From Aeromicrobium panaciterrae (GTDB lineage Bacteria; Actinomycetota; Actinomycetes; Propionibacteriales; Nocardioidaceae): a DNA stretch of 64,000 bases. The DNA lies in the NCBI RefSeq assembly GCF_031457275.1, contig NZ_JAVDWH010000001.1:1116001-1180000 (forward strand). The letters run 5' to 3'. Shown here in pieces: positions 8,409 to 16,302 of the stretch. Position numbers and translations under genes: made by a program. How positions within the stretch are numbered: position 1 is the stretch's first letter; each line of letters begins with the position of its first letter. The notes under the pieces were generated by a model. That model was not told the origin of the DNA. It did no database searches and saw nothing but the letters and a program-made list of their open reading frames with translations.

Positions 8409-10057
8409 TGAGGGTCATGGCGCAGATGGCAATGGTCATGAATCTCGACAAGTGCATCGGTTGCCATACGTGTTCGGTGACCTGCAAGCAGGCGTGGACC
8501 AACCGATCCGGCACCGAGTACATCTGGTTCAACAATGTCGAGACCCGACCCGGTCTCGGCTACCCCCGCACCTATGAGGACCAGGACAAGTGGCAGGGCG
8601 GCTGGGAGCTGAACAAGCGGGGCCGCATGAAGCTCAAGGCTGGAGGTCGGTTCAGGAAGCTGATGACGATCTTCTCGAACCCGAAGCTGCCCTCGATCGG
8701 TGAGTACTACGAGCCGTGGACGTACGACTACGCCACGCTGACCGATGCGCCGGCGCAGGAGCACACTCCTGTCGCGCGCCCCAAGTCGCTCATCTCGGGC
8801 AAGAACATGAAGATCGAATGGTCGGCCAACTGGGACGACGATCTGGGCGGCTCAACGGCCAACACGCACCGTGACCCGATGCTGAAGAAGATCGCGGACA
8901 AGGTGAAGTTCGAGTTCGAGCAGACGTTCATGTTCTACCTTCCTCGCATCTGCGAGCACTGCCTCAACCCCTCGTGTGCCGCATCCTGTCCGAGTGGCGC
9001 CATCTACAAGCGCGAAGAGGACGGGATTGTTCTGGTCGATCAGGACGCCTGCCGCGGTTGGCGGATGTGCGTGTCTGGCTGTCCGTACAAGAAGATCTAC
9101 TTCAACCACCGCACGGGCAAGGCAGAGAAGTGCACCTTCTGCTTCCCGCGCATCGAGGTCGGACTCCCAACGGTCTGCTCTGAGACGTGCGTGGGACGCC
9201 TGCGCTACATCGGCCTGATGCTCTACGACGCGGACAAGGTGCTTGCGGCGGCCTCCACGACCGATGAGCACGGTCTGTACGAAGCGCAGCGTGACGTATT
9301 CCTGGACCCGTTCGACCCTGAGGTCATCCGCGAGGCCGAGAAGGCGGGCATTGCCCGCGACTGGATAGACGCTGCGCAGCGTTCCCCGATCTACGCGCTG
9401 ATCAACACGTTCAAGGTCGCGCTGCCGCTTCACCCGGAATACCGGACCATGCCGATGGTCTGGTACATCCCGCCGCTCTCGCCGGTCGTCGAGGTGGTCG
9501 CCGATACAGGGGAGGACGCCGAGGACAAGGGGAACCTCTTCGCGGCCATCGACGCCCTGAGAATTCCGATCGAGTACCTCGCCGAGCTCTTCACGGCCGG
9601 CGACGTTGTTCCTGTCGACGCCGTGCTCAAGAAGCTCGCGGCCATGCGTTCGTACATGCGTGACATCAACATGGGTCGCGAACCAGATGGGTCCATCCCG
9701 GCTTCGGTCGGGATGACCGAGGAGGAGATGTACGACATGTACCGGCTCCTCGCCATCGCCAAGTACGAAGAGCGATATGTCATCCCTCCTGCACACGCAG
9801 AACAAGCTCACTCGCTGGAGGAGCTGGCCACCGAGTGCGCGGTTTCGGAATATGGCGGCGGGCAGAACGACCTCTTCGGTGAGGGCTCGGGCACACCCAC
9901 GCCCATTGCGGTCGAGAACTTCCAGATGTTGCAGGATCGGCAGACCTCGGACTCGATGGCCGGTCCCGACGGCAAGAAGGGTCGCGTCAATTTGCTCAAC
10001 TGGGATGGCAAAGGCTCACCGAGCGGCATCTTCCCGCCAAGGGGAGACGACTCGTGA
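8408..10057 (+). CDS. narH: Respiratory nitrate reductase beta subunit NarH
   Basis: The iron-sulfur electron-transfer subunit that passes electrons from NarI haem to NarG. All four cysteine clusters are seen: CIGCHTCSVTCKQ near the N-terminus, CEHCLNPSCAASC, CRGWRMCVSGC (tryptophan at one ligand site, the mark of the 3Fe-4S centre) and CTFCFPRIEVGLPTVCSETC. At 549 residues it has the normal length. The ATG shares one base with the narG stop; a later in-frame ATG is possible. Part of narGHJI. Confidence 0.96.
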   Translation: MRVMAQMAMVMNLDKCIGCHTCSVTCKQAWTNRSGTEYIWFNNVETRPGLGYPRTYEDQDKWQGGWELNKRGRMKLKAGGRFRKLMTIFSNPKLPSIGEYYEPWTYDYATLTDAPAQEHTPVARPKSLISGKNMKIEWSANWDDDLGGSTANTHRDPMLKKIADKVKFEFEQTFMFYLPRICEHCLNPSCAASCPSGAIYKREEDGIVLVDQDACRGWRMCVSGCPYKKIYFNHRTGKAEKCTFCFPRIEVGLPTVCSETCVGRLRYIGLMLYDADKVLAAASTTDEHGLYEAQRDVFLDPFDPEVIREAEKAGIARDWIDAAQRSPIYALINTFKVALPLHPEYRTMPMVWYIPPLSPVVEVVADTGEDAEDKGNLFAAIDALRIPIEYLAELFTAGDVVPVDAVLKKLAAMRSYMRDINMGREPDGSIPASVGMTEEEMYDMYRLLAIAKYEERYVIPPAHAEQAHSLEELATECAVSEYGGGQNDLFGEGSGTPTPIAVENFQMLQDRQTSDSMAGPDGKKGRVNLLNWDGKGSPSGIFPPRGDDS

Positions 10058-10752
10058 GCGCGCGGCGCGCCAAGGCGACGATGCCGGCCACGCAGCTGAC
10101 GATCGCGTGGCAGTCGGTATCGCTCCTACTCGACTATCCCGATGAGCAGATGCTCGGACGAGCTGGGCTGATCAGGGAGGCCACTCAACAATTGTCACCG
10201 GTGATCGCCGAGTCGATCCGAGATTTCCTCGACCACCTGGAGTCGACGCCACTGCCGGAGCTGCAAGCTGACTACGTCGAGACGTTTGACAATCGCCGCC
10301 GTTGCAACCTGTTCCTGACCTACTTCGCGCACGGAGACACGCGCAAGCGAGGGATGGCACTGCTGCGCTTCAAGCAGACCTACATCCAGGCCGGGTTCGA
10401 TCTCGATGATTCGGAGCTGCCCGACCACCTGTGCGTGGTGCTCGAGTTTGCCGCCACGATCGATCACGATCTTGGCCGTGACCTGATGCTCGATCATCGC
10501 GCTGGACTGGAGCTGCTGCGGTTGTCGCTTCGGGGCATGGCATCGCCATGGTCGTCGCTGATCGATGCGGTCACCGCGACCCTTCCCCCGCTGCGAGGTG
10601 AGGAGCGCGACGCCGTACGACGCCTCGCCGCCGAAGGGCCTCCCGAGGAGGAAGTAGGCCTTGCTCCGTTCGCGAGCCCTGAGTTCAGCCCGGGTGCTGC
10701 CTCTGAATCCACACTCTTGCCGATGCCATCCTTCCCGGGGGCGCGTTCATGA
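10054..10752 (+). CDS. narJ: Nitrate reductase assembly chaperone NarJ
   Basis: A cytoplasmic chaperone needed to insert the molybdenum cofactor into NarG before membrane attachment; it is not part of the final enzyme. The 232-residue sequence is helical and has the family core: WQSVSLLLDYPDEQML at the N-terminus, LQADYVETFDNRRRCNLFLT and HGDTRKRGMALLRFKQTY. It starts at GTG 10054 overlapping the narH stop (GTGA) and ends overlapping narI by four bases. The C-terminal tail is poorly conserved. Confidence 0.94.
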   Translation: MSARRAKATMPATQLTIAWQSVSLLLDYPDEQMLGRAGLIREATQQLSPVIAESIRDFLDHLESTPLPELQADYVETFDNRRRCNLFLTYFAHGDTRKRGMALLRFKQTYIQAGFDLDDSELPDHLCVVLEFAATIDHDLGRDLMLDHRAGLELLRLSLRGMASPWSSLIDAVTATLPPLRGEERDAVRRLAAEGPPEEEVGLAPFASPEFSPGAASESTLLPMPSFPGARS

Positions 10753-11474
10753 GTGTCTTCCTGTTCGTTGTCGTCCCGTACGTCTGCCTGACGGTGTTCG
10801 TAGCCGGGCATCTGTGGCGCTATCGCTACGACAAGTTCGGCTGGACGACCCGGTCGTCTCAGCTTTATGAGAACCGGCTGCTCCGGATCGGCAGCCCGCT
10901 GTTTCACTTCGGAATGCTCGGCGTGGTGGGGGGCCATGTGATTGGCCTGCTTGTGCCGCAGTCATGGACCGATGCGGTGGGTGTCAACGAGCACATGTAC
11001 CACGTCGCGGCGGTCGGCGGCGGGCTGGCCGCAGGTGTGATGACGGTGGTTGGCATGGCGATCCTGATCTATCGCCGCCGCACGACCGGACCGGTGTTCT
11101 CCGCGACGACCGTCATGGACAAGGTGATGTACGCGTTCCTGGCAGTGGTCATCGTGCTCGGCATGTGGAACACGATCGCCGGCTCGATCATGACGATCGG
11201 TGGCGAGTACAACTACCGCGAGGGCGTCTCGGTCTGGTATCGCTCGTTCCTCGCGTTCCAGCCCGACGCCTCGCTGATGGCGAACGCGCCGCTGGGCTTC
11301 CAGCTGCACGCACTCGTCGCTTTCGGGCTGTTCGCGCTGTGGCCGTTCACCCGATTGGTGCACGTATTCAGCGCACCCTTGGGCTACCTGACTCGCCCCT
11401 ACATCGTCTACCGCAGCCGTGACGATCAGCTCGGCAGTCACAGCCCACGCCGCGGCTGGGATCGGGTCGGCTGA
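10749..11474 (+). CDS. narI: Respiratory nitrate reductase gamma subunit NarI
   Basis: The dihaem cytochrome b subunit that oxidises quinol at the membrane. Five membrane helices are seen in 241 residues. The four haem-ligand histidines are at H53, H63, H187 and H205, with the 10- and 18-residue spacings of E. coli NarI (H56/H66 and H187/H205). Last gene of narGHJI; ATGA overlap with narJ. A 60-base spacer follows before the cupin gene. Confidence 0.96.
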   Translation: MSVFLFVVVPYVCLTVFVAGHLWRYRYDKFGWTTRSSQLYENRLLRIGSPLFHFGMLGVVGGHVIGLLVPQSWTDAVGVNEHMYHVAAVGGGLAAGVMTVVGMAILIYRRRTTGPVFSATTVMDKVMYAFLAVVIVLGMWNTIAGSIMTIGGEYNYREGVSVWYRSFLAFQPDASLMANAPLGFQLHALVAFGLFALWPFTRLVHVFSAPLGYLTRPYIVYRSRDDQLGSHSPRRGWDRVG

Positions 11475-11534
11475 GGTACTGCAGCTCGATTCTTCACGGA
11501 ATCGCTTCATATCCATGTATCAAGAGGGAGTCCC

Positions 11535-11867
11535 ATGCAGAAGGAGTCACTGACCGCGCTTGCCCGCCATCACTTGGAGACGGCCAAGAAGACATCGAGC
11601 GGTCGAAGCGCCCACACCGTGTACGGCGGTCACGAGCACGTCCTGCGCCAGACCCTGATCGCGCTCCAAGCGGGGATAAACCTCGACGAGCACGAGAATC
11701 CGGGCGAGGCCACCCTCCAGGTGCTGCACGGCCGGGTGACCCTCGTGGCCGAAGAGAACAGATGGAACGGGTCGCCGGGCGACCTGATCACCATCCCGGA
11801 CTCGCGCCACTCCCTCGAGGCCGTGGAGGACTCCGTGGTGCTGCTGACCGTCGGCAAGGCCGGCTGA
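11535..11867 (+). CDS. Small cupin protein
   Basis: A 110-residue single-domain cupin. The barrel motifs are GINLDEHENPGEATLQVLHG, where one His and acidic residues could bind a metal, and GDLITIPDSRHSLEAVED. It starts at ATG 11535 after the SD-like AGAGGGAG. Stand-alone cupins near anaerobic respiration genes are common but their role is unsettled (LPS- or quercetinase-like labels are not informative). It is the last gene before the right-hand tRNA repeat. Confidence 0.8.
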   Translation: MQKESLTALARHHLETAKKTSSGRSAHTVYGGHEHVLRQTLIALQAGINLDEHENPGEATLQVLHGRVTLVAEENRWNGSPGDLITIPDSRHSLEAVEDSVVLLTVGKAG

Positions 11868-11883
11868 GGATCGTCGACGGCCC

Positions 11884-11929
11884 GTACCGATCTGCAGAAA
11901 CCACGAAGTTCCCGTTCCGCAGATCTCGT
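11884..11929. repeat. Imperfect inverted repeat beside the tRNA remnant
   Basis: Arms GTACCGATCTGC and GCAGATCTCGTAC, paired except for a small central mismatch, are separated by about 21 bases. The element lies 11 bases before the tRNA-fMet fragment. It could be a recombinase arm site or the cupin terminator (no T run); neither is shown. Confidence 0.4.
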
Positions 11930-11939
11930 ACGCCCGGAG

Positions 11940-12002
11940 TCGCTGGGCTCAAAACCCAGAGGTCACAGGTTCAAATCCTGTCCCCGCTACCAAAGAAGGC
12001 CC
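11940..12002 (+). repeat. Right direct repeat: tRNA-fMet 3' remnant (att-like)
   Basis: Copy of 1894-1956 with one change, in the third anticodon base (CAT to CAA at 11952). The anticodon arm, T arm and CCA are intact, but no acceptor/D-arm 5' half precedes it, so it is not a working tRNA. It is the likely displaced 3' end of the original tRNA gene. Confidence 0.85.
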
Positions 12003-12024
12003 GGACCAACAGGTCCGGGCCTTC
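11996..12024. terminator. Terminator between cupin and SDR genes
   Basis: Stem GGCCCGGACC / GGTCCGGGCC with loop AACA and short A/T flanks. It is the diverged copy of the tRNA terminator at 1950-1979. It sits between convergent genes and could serve both. Confidence 0.75.
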
Positions 12025-12037
12025 GTCGTGCACTCGC

Positions 12038-12814
12038 CTACTTGGGAGGCATGCGGATTGCGCCGTCGACGCGGACCGTCTCACCGTTCATGTACGAGTT
12101 GGTGACGCATTCGACGACCATGCTGGCAAGCTCGTCAGGGAATCCGAGGCGCTTGGGGAAGTTGACTGATTCGCCGAGCTTGGCCTTGAACGCTTCCGAG
12201 GCTTCGCCCTCTCCATAGATCGGGGTGTCAATCAGGCCCGGTGCGACAGTGTTGACACGGATACCGGAGGCAGCCAGATCTCGGGCGATCGGCAGGGTCA
12301 TCCCGACCACGCCGCCCTTGGACGACGAATAGGCCGCCTGGCCGATCTGACCGTCGAAAGCCGCCACCGAGGCAAGGTTGCAGATGGCGCCGCGTTCGCC
12401 TGACTCCATCGGCTCGGTACGGCTGATTGCCGTGGCCGCTAGGCGGAGTGCATCGAACGTGCCGATGAGGTTGATCTGGATGACCTTCTTGTAGGCATCC
12501 AGGTCGTGTGCGGAGTCGTAGTTGCCGTCGCGGCCAATCGTGCGCTGAGCCCAGCCGATTCCGGCTGAGTTGACGAGGACCCGCAGTGGAGCGAGCTCCT
12601 CCGCAGCGGCGATCGCCGTCTTGATCTGTTCGGTGTCAGTCACGTCGACCCGGATGAACACGCCACCGATCTCGCTCGCGAGGGCTTGGCCGTCCTCTTC
12701 CTTCAGGTCGGCCACGACGACGACCGCGCCTTTGGCTGCGAGTTGGCGGCTGACGGCGGCGCCGATGCCCGACGCACCTCCAGTGACAATGGCTGATGCT
12801 CCAGAAATATCCAT
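12038..12814 (-). CDS. SDR family oxidoreductase (3-hydroxyacyl-CoA dehydrogenase type)
   Basis: A 258-residue classical short-chain dehydrogenase. Visible are TGGASGIG at residues 11-18, NSAG at 82-85, and the catalytic triad S149, Y162, K166 (YSSSK). The D36 region (VVADLKEEDG) suggests NAD(H). The sequence resembles type II 3-hydroxyacyl-CoA dehydrogenases (HSD17B10 class), which would suit beta-oxidation of a branched or ring-derived acyl-CoA. No SD is seen; TAGCGT lies exactly 6 bases before the ATG, so the mRNA is probably leaderless. Not in an operon with the next gene by overlap, but close to it and on the same strand. Confidence 0.85.
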   Translation of the reverse strand: MDISGASAIVTGGASGIGAAVSRQLAAKGAVVVVADLKEEDGQALASEIGGVFIRVDVTDTEQIKTAIAAAEELAPLRVLVNSAGIGWAQRTIGRDGNYDSAHDLDAYKKVIQINLIGTFDALRLAATAISRTEPMESGERGAICNLASVAAFDGQIGQAAYSSSKGGVVGMTLPIARDLAASGIRVNTVAPGLIDTPIYGEGEASEAFKAKLGESVNFPKRLGFPDELASMVVECVTNSYMNGETVRVDGAIRMPPK

Positions 12815-12820
12815 GGGAGG

Positions 12821-12826
12821 ACGCTA
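12821..12826 (-). promoter_or_regulatory. Leaderless -10 box of the 12814 SDR gene
   Basis: TAGCGT on the minus strand, 6 bases before ATG, with no SD. It fits the actinobacterial TANNNT -10 placed so that transcription starts at the initiation codon. Confidence 0.55.
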
Positions 12827-12840
12827 GCGCGCGGCTCCGA

Positions 12841-13524
12841 TCACAGCGGCTCAGGGTCGCCGAAGGTAGCGCGCATCTGCTCGGTCCAGGTGGTGAGGAC
12901 GACTGGTGCGTCGGGAAGGCCGAGGCTTGCCAGCTCCTTCGCGATCGGGTGGCTGCCGAGCGACAGGGTTACGTCGGCGCCGAAGAACAACCCGGTACCC
13001 GAACCGCCCTGGGTGAACGGCGTACGGTGCGGGCGTCCGTCGATGAGTGTGTACGACACCAGTTCCATAGGAGGCATCTCCTCGGTCCCGCCACGCGGGA
13101 GGGTGATGTCCAGTACGAGCTCGCCGTCTATCTCGAGGGTCCACCGCGAGGTCGACTCGTCGTTGGTGGCCTCGATCTTCTCGACGCTCTTGGGGAAGCC
13201 CCAGATCTGGTTGCCGGCCACGCAGGTGAAGTGCTCGGTCACTGGAAGGTGGGTGATGATGTTCCCGTCAGGACCGCCGCCTTCGGGACGGACGAAGAAG
13301 ATGGTGCCGATCTCGAGGTAGGCACCGAGGTCGTTGTCCTTGTAGTCGACGAGCGCCAGCGCGAATTGAGCCCGACCCGGCTCGGTCTCGATCACTTCGA
13401 ACCCCGTCGGCGCGAGCGCTTGAGCGGCTTCGAGGGACACGTCGTACATCACGGTCGCGTTGGTGCCGTCTCTCACCTCAACAGGCATCGTGACGGTTTG
13501 GCCGAGGATGTCATGGGTTGTCAT
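12841..13524 (-). CDS. Acetoacetate decarboxylase-like protein
   Basis: 227 residues of the acetoacetate decarboxylase superfamily. The region NQIWGFPKSVEKIEA contains the lysine that forms the Schiff base in true decarboxylases, and DLGAYLEIGTIFFV matches the conserved core with acidic residues. Many actinobacterial members have unknown substrates and may act on other beta-keto acids or enones. I placed the start at ATG 13524 (MTTHDILGQ); the longer frame to 13563 has no conserved residues. It faces the hotdog-protein gene across a 100-base spacer. Confidence 0.8.
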   Translation of the reverse strand: MTTHDILGQTVTMPVEVRDGTNATVMYDVSLEAAQALAPTGFEVIETEPGRAQFALALVDYKDNDLGAYLEIGTIFFVRPEGGGPDGNIITHLPVTEHFTCVAGNQIWGFPKSVEKIEATNDESTSRWTLEIDGELVLDITLPRGGTEEMPPMELVSYTLIDGRPHRTPFTQGGSGTGLFFGADVTLSLGSHPIAKELASLGLPDAPVVLTTWTEQMRATFGDPEPL

Positions 13525-13612
13525 GGAGACATCAGAGCAAGTTTTGGCGCGATGCGGAAGCACAACGCGCCATTCCTCACTGCCCCATGCAACTGATCGC
13601 TGGTTCTGACGC

Positions 13613-13618
13613 TAGTTT
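13613..13618 (+). promoter_or_regulatory. Leaderless -10 box of the 13625 gene
   Basis: TAGTTT followed by 6 bases (TCGACC) and ATG 13625; no SD is present. Confidence 0.55.
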
Positions 13619-13624
13619 TCGACC

Positions 13625-14074
13625 ATGACTGAACCTGCAGCCCTTCCTGAGCCCACAGCCCAAGCCCGTGCGCTGATCCCGATCCTGGGTGCCATGGAAC
13701 TGGAGGTGCTTGAGGTGACTCCGCACAGCGCGACGGCGCGGATCCCGGCCGAGCCGAACGTCAATCACTTCGGCGCGATGTACGCAGGCTGCCTGTTCAC
13801 GGTGGCCGAGGTGCTCGGAGGTCTGATGGCTGGGTTCATGAATGTTCCTGGTGCATTGCCGCTGGTCAAGCGGGTCGAGATCGACTTCACCCGTCCGGCG
13901 CTGACGGCAGTGACCGCGCGAACGACGCTGTCGGAGGAAGAGTTCGATCGAGTGCAGGCGGAAGCGACCGCAAACGGCAAGTCGAACTATGAGCTGACGT
14001 GCGAGGTCACTGATGAAGCCGGGACAGTCGTCGCCCGTACGCGCGGCTACTACCAAATGCGAGTGATGGGCTGA
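13625..14074 (+). CDS. Hotdog-fold thioesterase-like protein (DUF4442/YiiD type)
   Basis: 149 residues. NHFGAMYAGCLFTVAEVLGG is the hotdog helix region that in PaaI-type thioesterases carries the catalytic acid, and VKRVEIDFTRPALTAVTART is the following strand pair. It probably hydrolyses an acyl-CoA, substrate unknown. It is a single gene convergent with the DapB-like gene (6 bases between stops). Confidence 0.75.
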   Translation: MTEPAALPEPTAQARALIPILGAMELEVLEVTPHSATARIPAEPNVNHFGAMYAGCLFTVAEVLGGLMAGFMNVPGALPLVKRVEIDFTRPALTAVTARTTLSEEEFDRVQAEATANGKSNYELTCEVTDEAGTVVARTRGYYQMRVMG

Positions 14075-14080
14075 CGCTGC

Positions 14081-15163
14081 TCAGGGCTTGAAGCGACCAG
14101 CGAAGCCTCGTAGCGGCAGGTCGGCGCTGGTGATCACACCGGGTCGAGCCGCTACGACGGACTTGATCGAGTTCAGGGCCGGCATTCCGGTGACGGTCAT
14201 GCCGATCGAGGCGAAGTCTTCGGGGTTTGACAGGTCGACGCCCTCGGCCGGGAAGATCATGTGCTTGTTGTAGATCTGGGGATCGCCCTTGATCTGGGTG
14301 ACGTAGCAACCCTTGATGTCCCAGCTCGGTTCGGTGTGGGGAGTCATCTGCCACTCGAGGTGGGTTTCGACGCGGGATACGCCGTCGACCATGCCCTGGT
14401 ACTTGATGTAGTTGGCACCGAGAGATCCCTTGGGGAGCTTGTACCAACCGAGGTCGATGTCCTTCGTGCACGCGCCCATCTCGTACGAGAACTCGACGGA
14501 GTCGAGCTCGAGACCAAAGGCGTCGGCCATCATCCATACGGAATCTGCGAAGACTTCGGTGTACTTCTTCAACTTGCCGGGCAGCTCTGGGTCGTCGATC
14601 GGAAGGCCGTACCCGACCTCGGTCCACGTGTCTGCGGAGTGGTGGCAGGAGACGTCGACCGACTCGATGGTCGTCACGTTCTCGATATTGGCGACGTCGG
14701 CTGAGACGACCACACCAAGGATCTGGTTGAGACCGGGGTTCATGCCCGTTCCGTAGAAGGTGACTCCGCCCTTCTTCGCGGCTTCATCGATGATCTCGGT
14801 CCACGGGCGACCAGATGGATGCGCGTGGTTCTCGTTGCGGTGGTGCCCTGTGATCCAGTCCGCCGTGGTGACGATGTTGATGCCGGCTTCCAACACCTGG
14901 AGGTACAGGTCCTCGTCAGGGAAGACTCCGTGGAAGGTCAGTACGTCGGGCTTGGCGGCGATGATCTCGTCAACTGTGCCGGTGGCGATGACGTTGATCG
15001 GACCGATGCCGACGAGCTCGCCGACATCGCGGCCGATCTTGTCGGGCGTGTAGACGTGGACGCCGACCAGCTCGAGGTCGGGCTGGGTGCCGATCCGCTT
15101 GATCATTTCGCTGCCGACGTTGCCGGTGGCGACCTGGAAGACCCGGATGGGGGTGGTGGTCAT
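14081..15163 (-). CDS. DapB-like NAD(P)-dependent oxidoreductase
   Basis: 360 residues. The N-terminal Rossmann motif VFQVATGNVGSEMIKRI (residues 8-24) and overall pattern match the dihydrodipicolinate-reductase-like family often labelled NAD(P)H-dependent amine dehydrogenase (2,4-diaminopentanoate dehydrogenase relatives). Many members lie in mycobacterial lipid or steroid gene clusters, with unknown substrates. SD GAAAGG precedes ATG 15163. It follows the Rieske gene by 23 bases and is probably in one operon with it. A paralogue is at 43899-44984. Confidence 0.8.
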   Translation of the reverse strand: MTTTPIRVFQVATGNVGSEMIKRIGTQPDLELVGVHVYTPDKIGRDVGELVGIGPINVIATGTVDEIIAAKPDVLTFHGVFPDEDLYLQVLEAGINIVTTADWITGHHRNENHAHPSGRPWTEIIDEAAKKGGVTFYGTGMNPGLNQILGVVVSADVANIENVTTIESVDVSCHHSADTWTEVGYGLPIDDPELPGKLKKYTEVFADSVWMMADAFGLELDSVEFSYEMGACTKDIDLGWYKLPKGSLGANYIKYQGMVDGVSRVETHLEWQMTPHTEPSWDIKGCYVTQIKGDPQIYNKHMIFPAEGVDLSNPEDFASIGMTVTGMPALNSIKSVVAARPGVITSADLPLRGFAGRFKP

Positions 15164-15186
15164 GTCGTGCCTTTCGAAAGGGCTGG

Positions 15187-16206
15187 TCAGGTGGGCGGCG
15201 TGAGGCCGACAGGGATGCGCTCGTTTTCGGGGTAGAACTGCTGCGCCCAGTGGCGGAGCGCGGTGAAGCCGGCGTACTCGCCTCGGGCGAGTGCCGCGGG
15301 ATCTGCGTACTTCTGGTGTGACCAGATGTAGATGTCAGCCTCGAACTGCTCGATAACACCTCGTGCGTACTTGATCGCCCGGGCGCGGGACTCGTCCTCG
15401 CTGAGGCCTGGCTCGCGTCCGATCCAGACCGAGAACCGTACGTCGCAGGTTTCGTCGTCGACCGGTGTCACTGCAGTCGCGGTGCGGTTGTCGATCATCC
15501 CGTGGCTGCGGGTGATGGCGAGTCCTAGTCCGCAGTTGATCGCCTCGACGCCACTGTCGACTTCCTCGATCGTGCCCGGCTCGCCTTCGAACGCGACGGT
15601 GAAGTCGACGTACGAGATGGGAGCGTCGAACTCCTGGCGAGTGAACTGCGGGATCAGCGGGACCTTGTGTACGTACTTGAAGTGGGCGAAGTCGACGCCG
15701 TTCTCGATGACGTATTGCGGATGCAGTGAGAGGCGCTCGTTGAACAAGATCGAGTCTGGGTAGGGCTGGTGGTAGTCGTCAGCGCTGCGACCGTCAGGCC
15801 AGCTGTTGAAGATGTCCGGCACCTCGAAGAAGGGCGCTCGCTTCTCGACGTCGTGCCAGATGTAGATCGCTTCGTTGAGCTCGACCGTCGGATAGGTCCG
15901 GATCTTCTTGCCGATGTTCGGCCGGTCCTCATACGGGATGCACACGTTCTTGCCGGCGAGATTCCACTGCCAGCCGTGAAAGGGGCACTGGATCGTGTCG
16001 TCGATGACCGTGCCGCCGAACCCAAGGTTGGCGCCGAGGTGCTGGCAGTACGAATCCATGACCGTCACCTCGCCGGAGTGTCCGCGCCACGCGATCAGTT
16101 CCTCGCCAAACGCCTGGACGCGGTGGACCTGACCGACCGCCACCTCGGCTGCCCAGGCGACCTGGAACCAGCCCGTGGGCTTCATCGAGAGCGGCGGCTT
16201 GGGCAC
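15187..16206 (-). CDS. Rieske [2Fe-2S] monooxygenase, KshA-like
   Basis: A 339-residue oxygenase component. The Rieske ligands are C54, H56, C74 and H77 (YCQHLG, CPFHGW), and the mononuclear iron site is N169/D172/H175/H180 in ENGVDFAHFKYVH. The layout matches 3-ketosteroid 9alpha-hydroxylase KshA and related Rieske oxygenases acting on large hydrophobic substrates. I chose GTG 16206, preceded by GAGGAG at 8 bases, rather than the TTG at 16233. No dedicated reductase is adjacent. A CTGGACA-type operator at 16242-16259 ties it to the CYP51 cluster regulon. Confidence 0.85.
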   Translation of the reverse strand: MPKPPLSMKPTGWFQVAWAAEVAVGQVHRVQAFGEELIAWRGHSGEVTVMDSYCQHLGANLGFGGTVIDDTIQCPFHGWQWNLAGKNVCIPYEDRPNIGKKIRTYPTVELNEAIYIWHDVEKRAPFFEVPDIFNSWPDGRSADDYHQPYPDSILFNERLSLHPQYVIENGVDFAHFKYVHKVPLIPQFTRQEFDAPISYVDFTVAFEGEPGTIEEVDSGVEAINCGLGLAITRSHGMIDNRTATAVTPVDDETCDVRFSVWIGREPGLSEDESRARAIKYARGVIEQFEADIYIWSHQKYADPAALARGEYAGFTALRHWAQQFYPENERIPVGLTPPT

Positions 16207-16241
16207 GGGGGAGTCTCCTCGAATCGACGTCAACGCTTGAA

Positions 16242-16259
16242 ACTGGACAGGTGTCTAGT
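16242..16259. promoter_or_regulatory. CTGGACA-type palindromic operator (Rieske/SDR promoter)
   Basis: ACTGGACA-GG-TGTCTAGT, arms matching at 7 of 8 positions, 36 bases upstream of the Rieske start and about 31 bases upstream of the -10 of the divergent SDR. The same palindrome occurs at 29725, 33864 and 48975. Confidence 0.7.
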
Positions 16260-16290
16260 GAAGATCGTATGGGACGACGAGCGTCCGCAC

Positions 16291-16296
16291 TAGGGT
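16291..16296 (+). promoter_or_regulatory. Leaderless -10 box of the 16303 SDR gene
   Basis: TAGGGT, then GACGCC, then ATG 16303; no SD. Confidence 0.55.
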
Positions 16297-16302
16297 GACG
16301 CC

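Larger units (their letters stand above)
1894..12034. mobile_element. Putative genomic island carrying nitrate respiration genes
   Basis: The 10 kb between the two tRNA-fMet 3' copies hold a CBS protein, YwiC-like protein, narK, narGHJI and a cupin, a self-contained module for nitrate uptake and respiration. The repeats are seen directly; island status is inferred. There is no integrase, transposase or excisionase between the repeats, so the element would be degenerate, moved by an enzyme encoded elsewhere, or produced by recombination between tandem tRNA copies. Confidence 0.55.

Noticed and set aside
1980..11939. Integrase or transposase expected in the island
   Set aside because: All reading frames between the tRNA repeats were considered; none resembles a tyrosine or serine recombinase or a transposase.
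11910..11992. Possible tRNA-Leu (CAA) gene at the second fMet-like sequence
   Set aside because: No acceptor or D-arm 5' half precedes it; bases before 11940 do not pair with CCCCGC. It is a 3' fragment.
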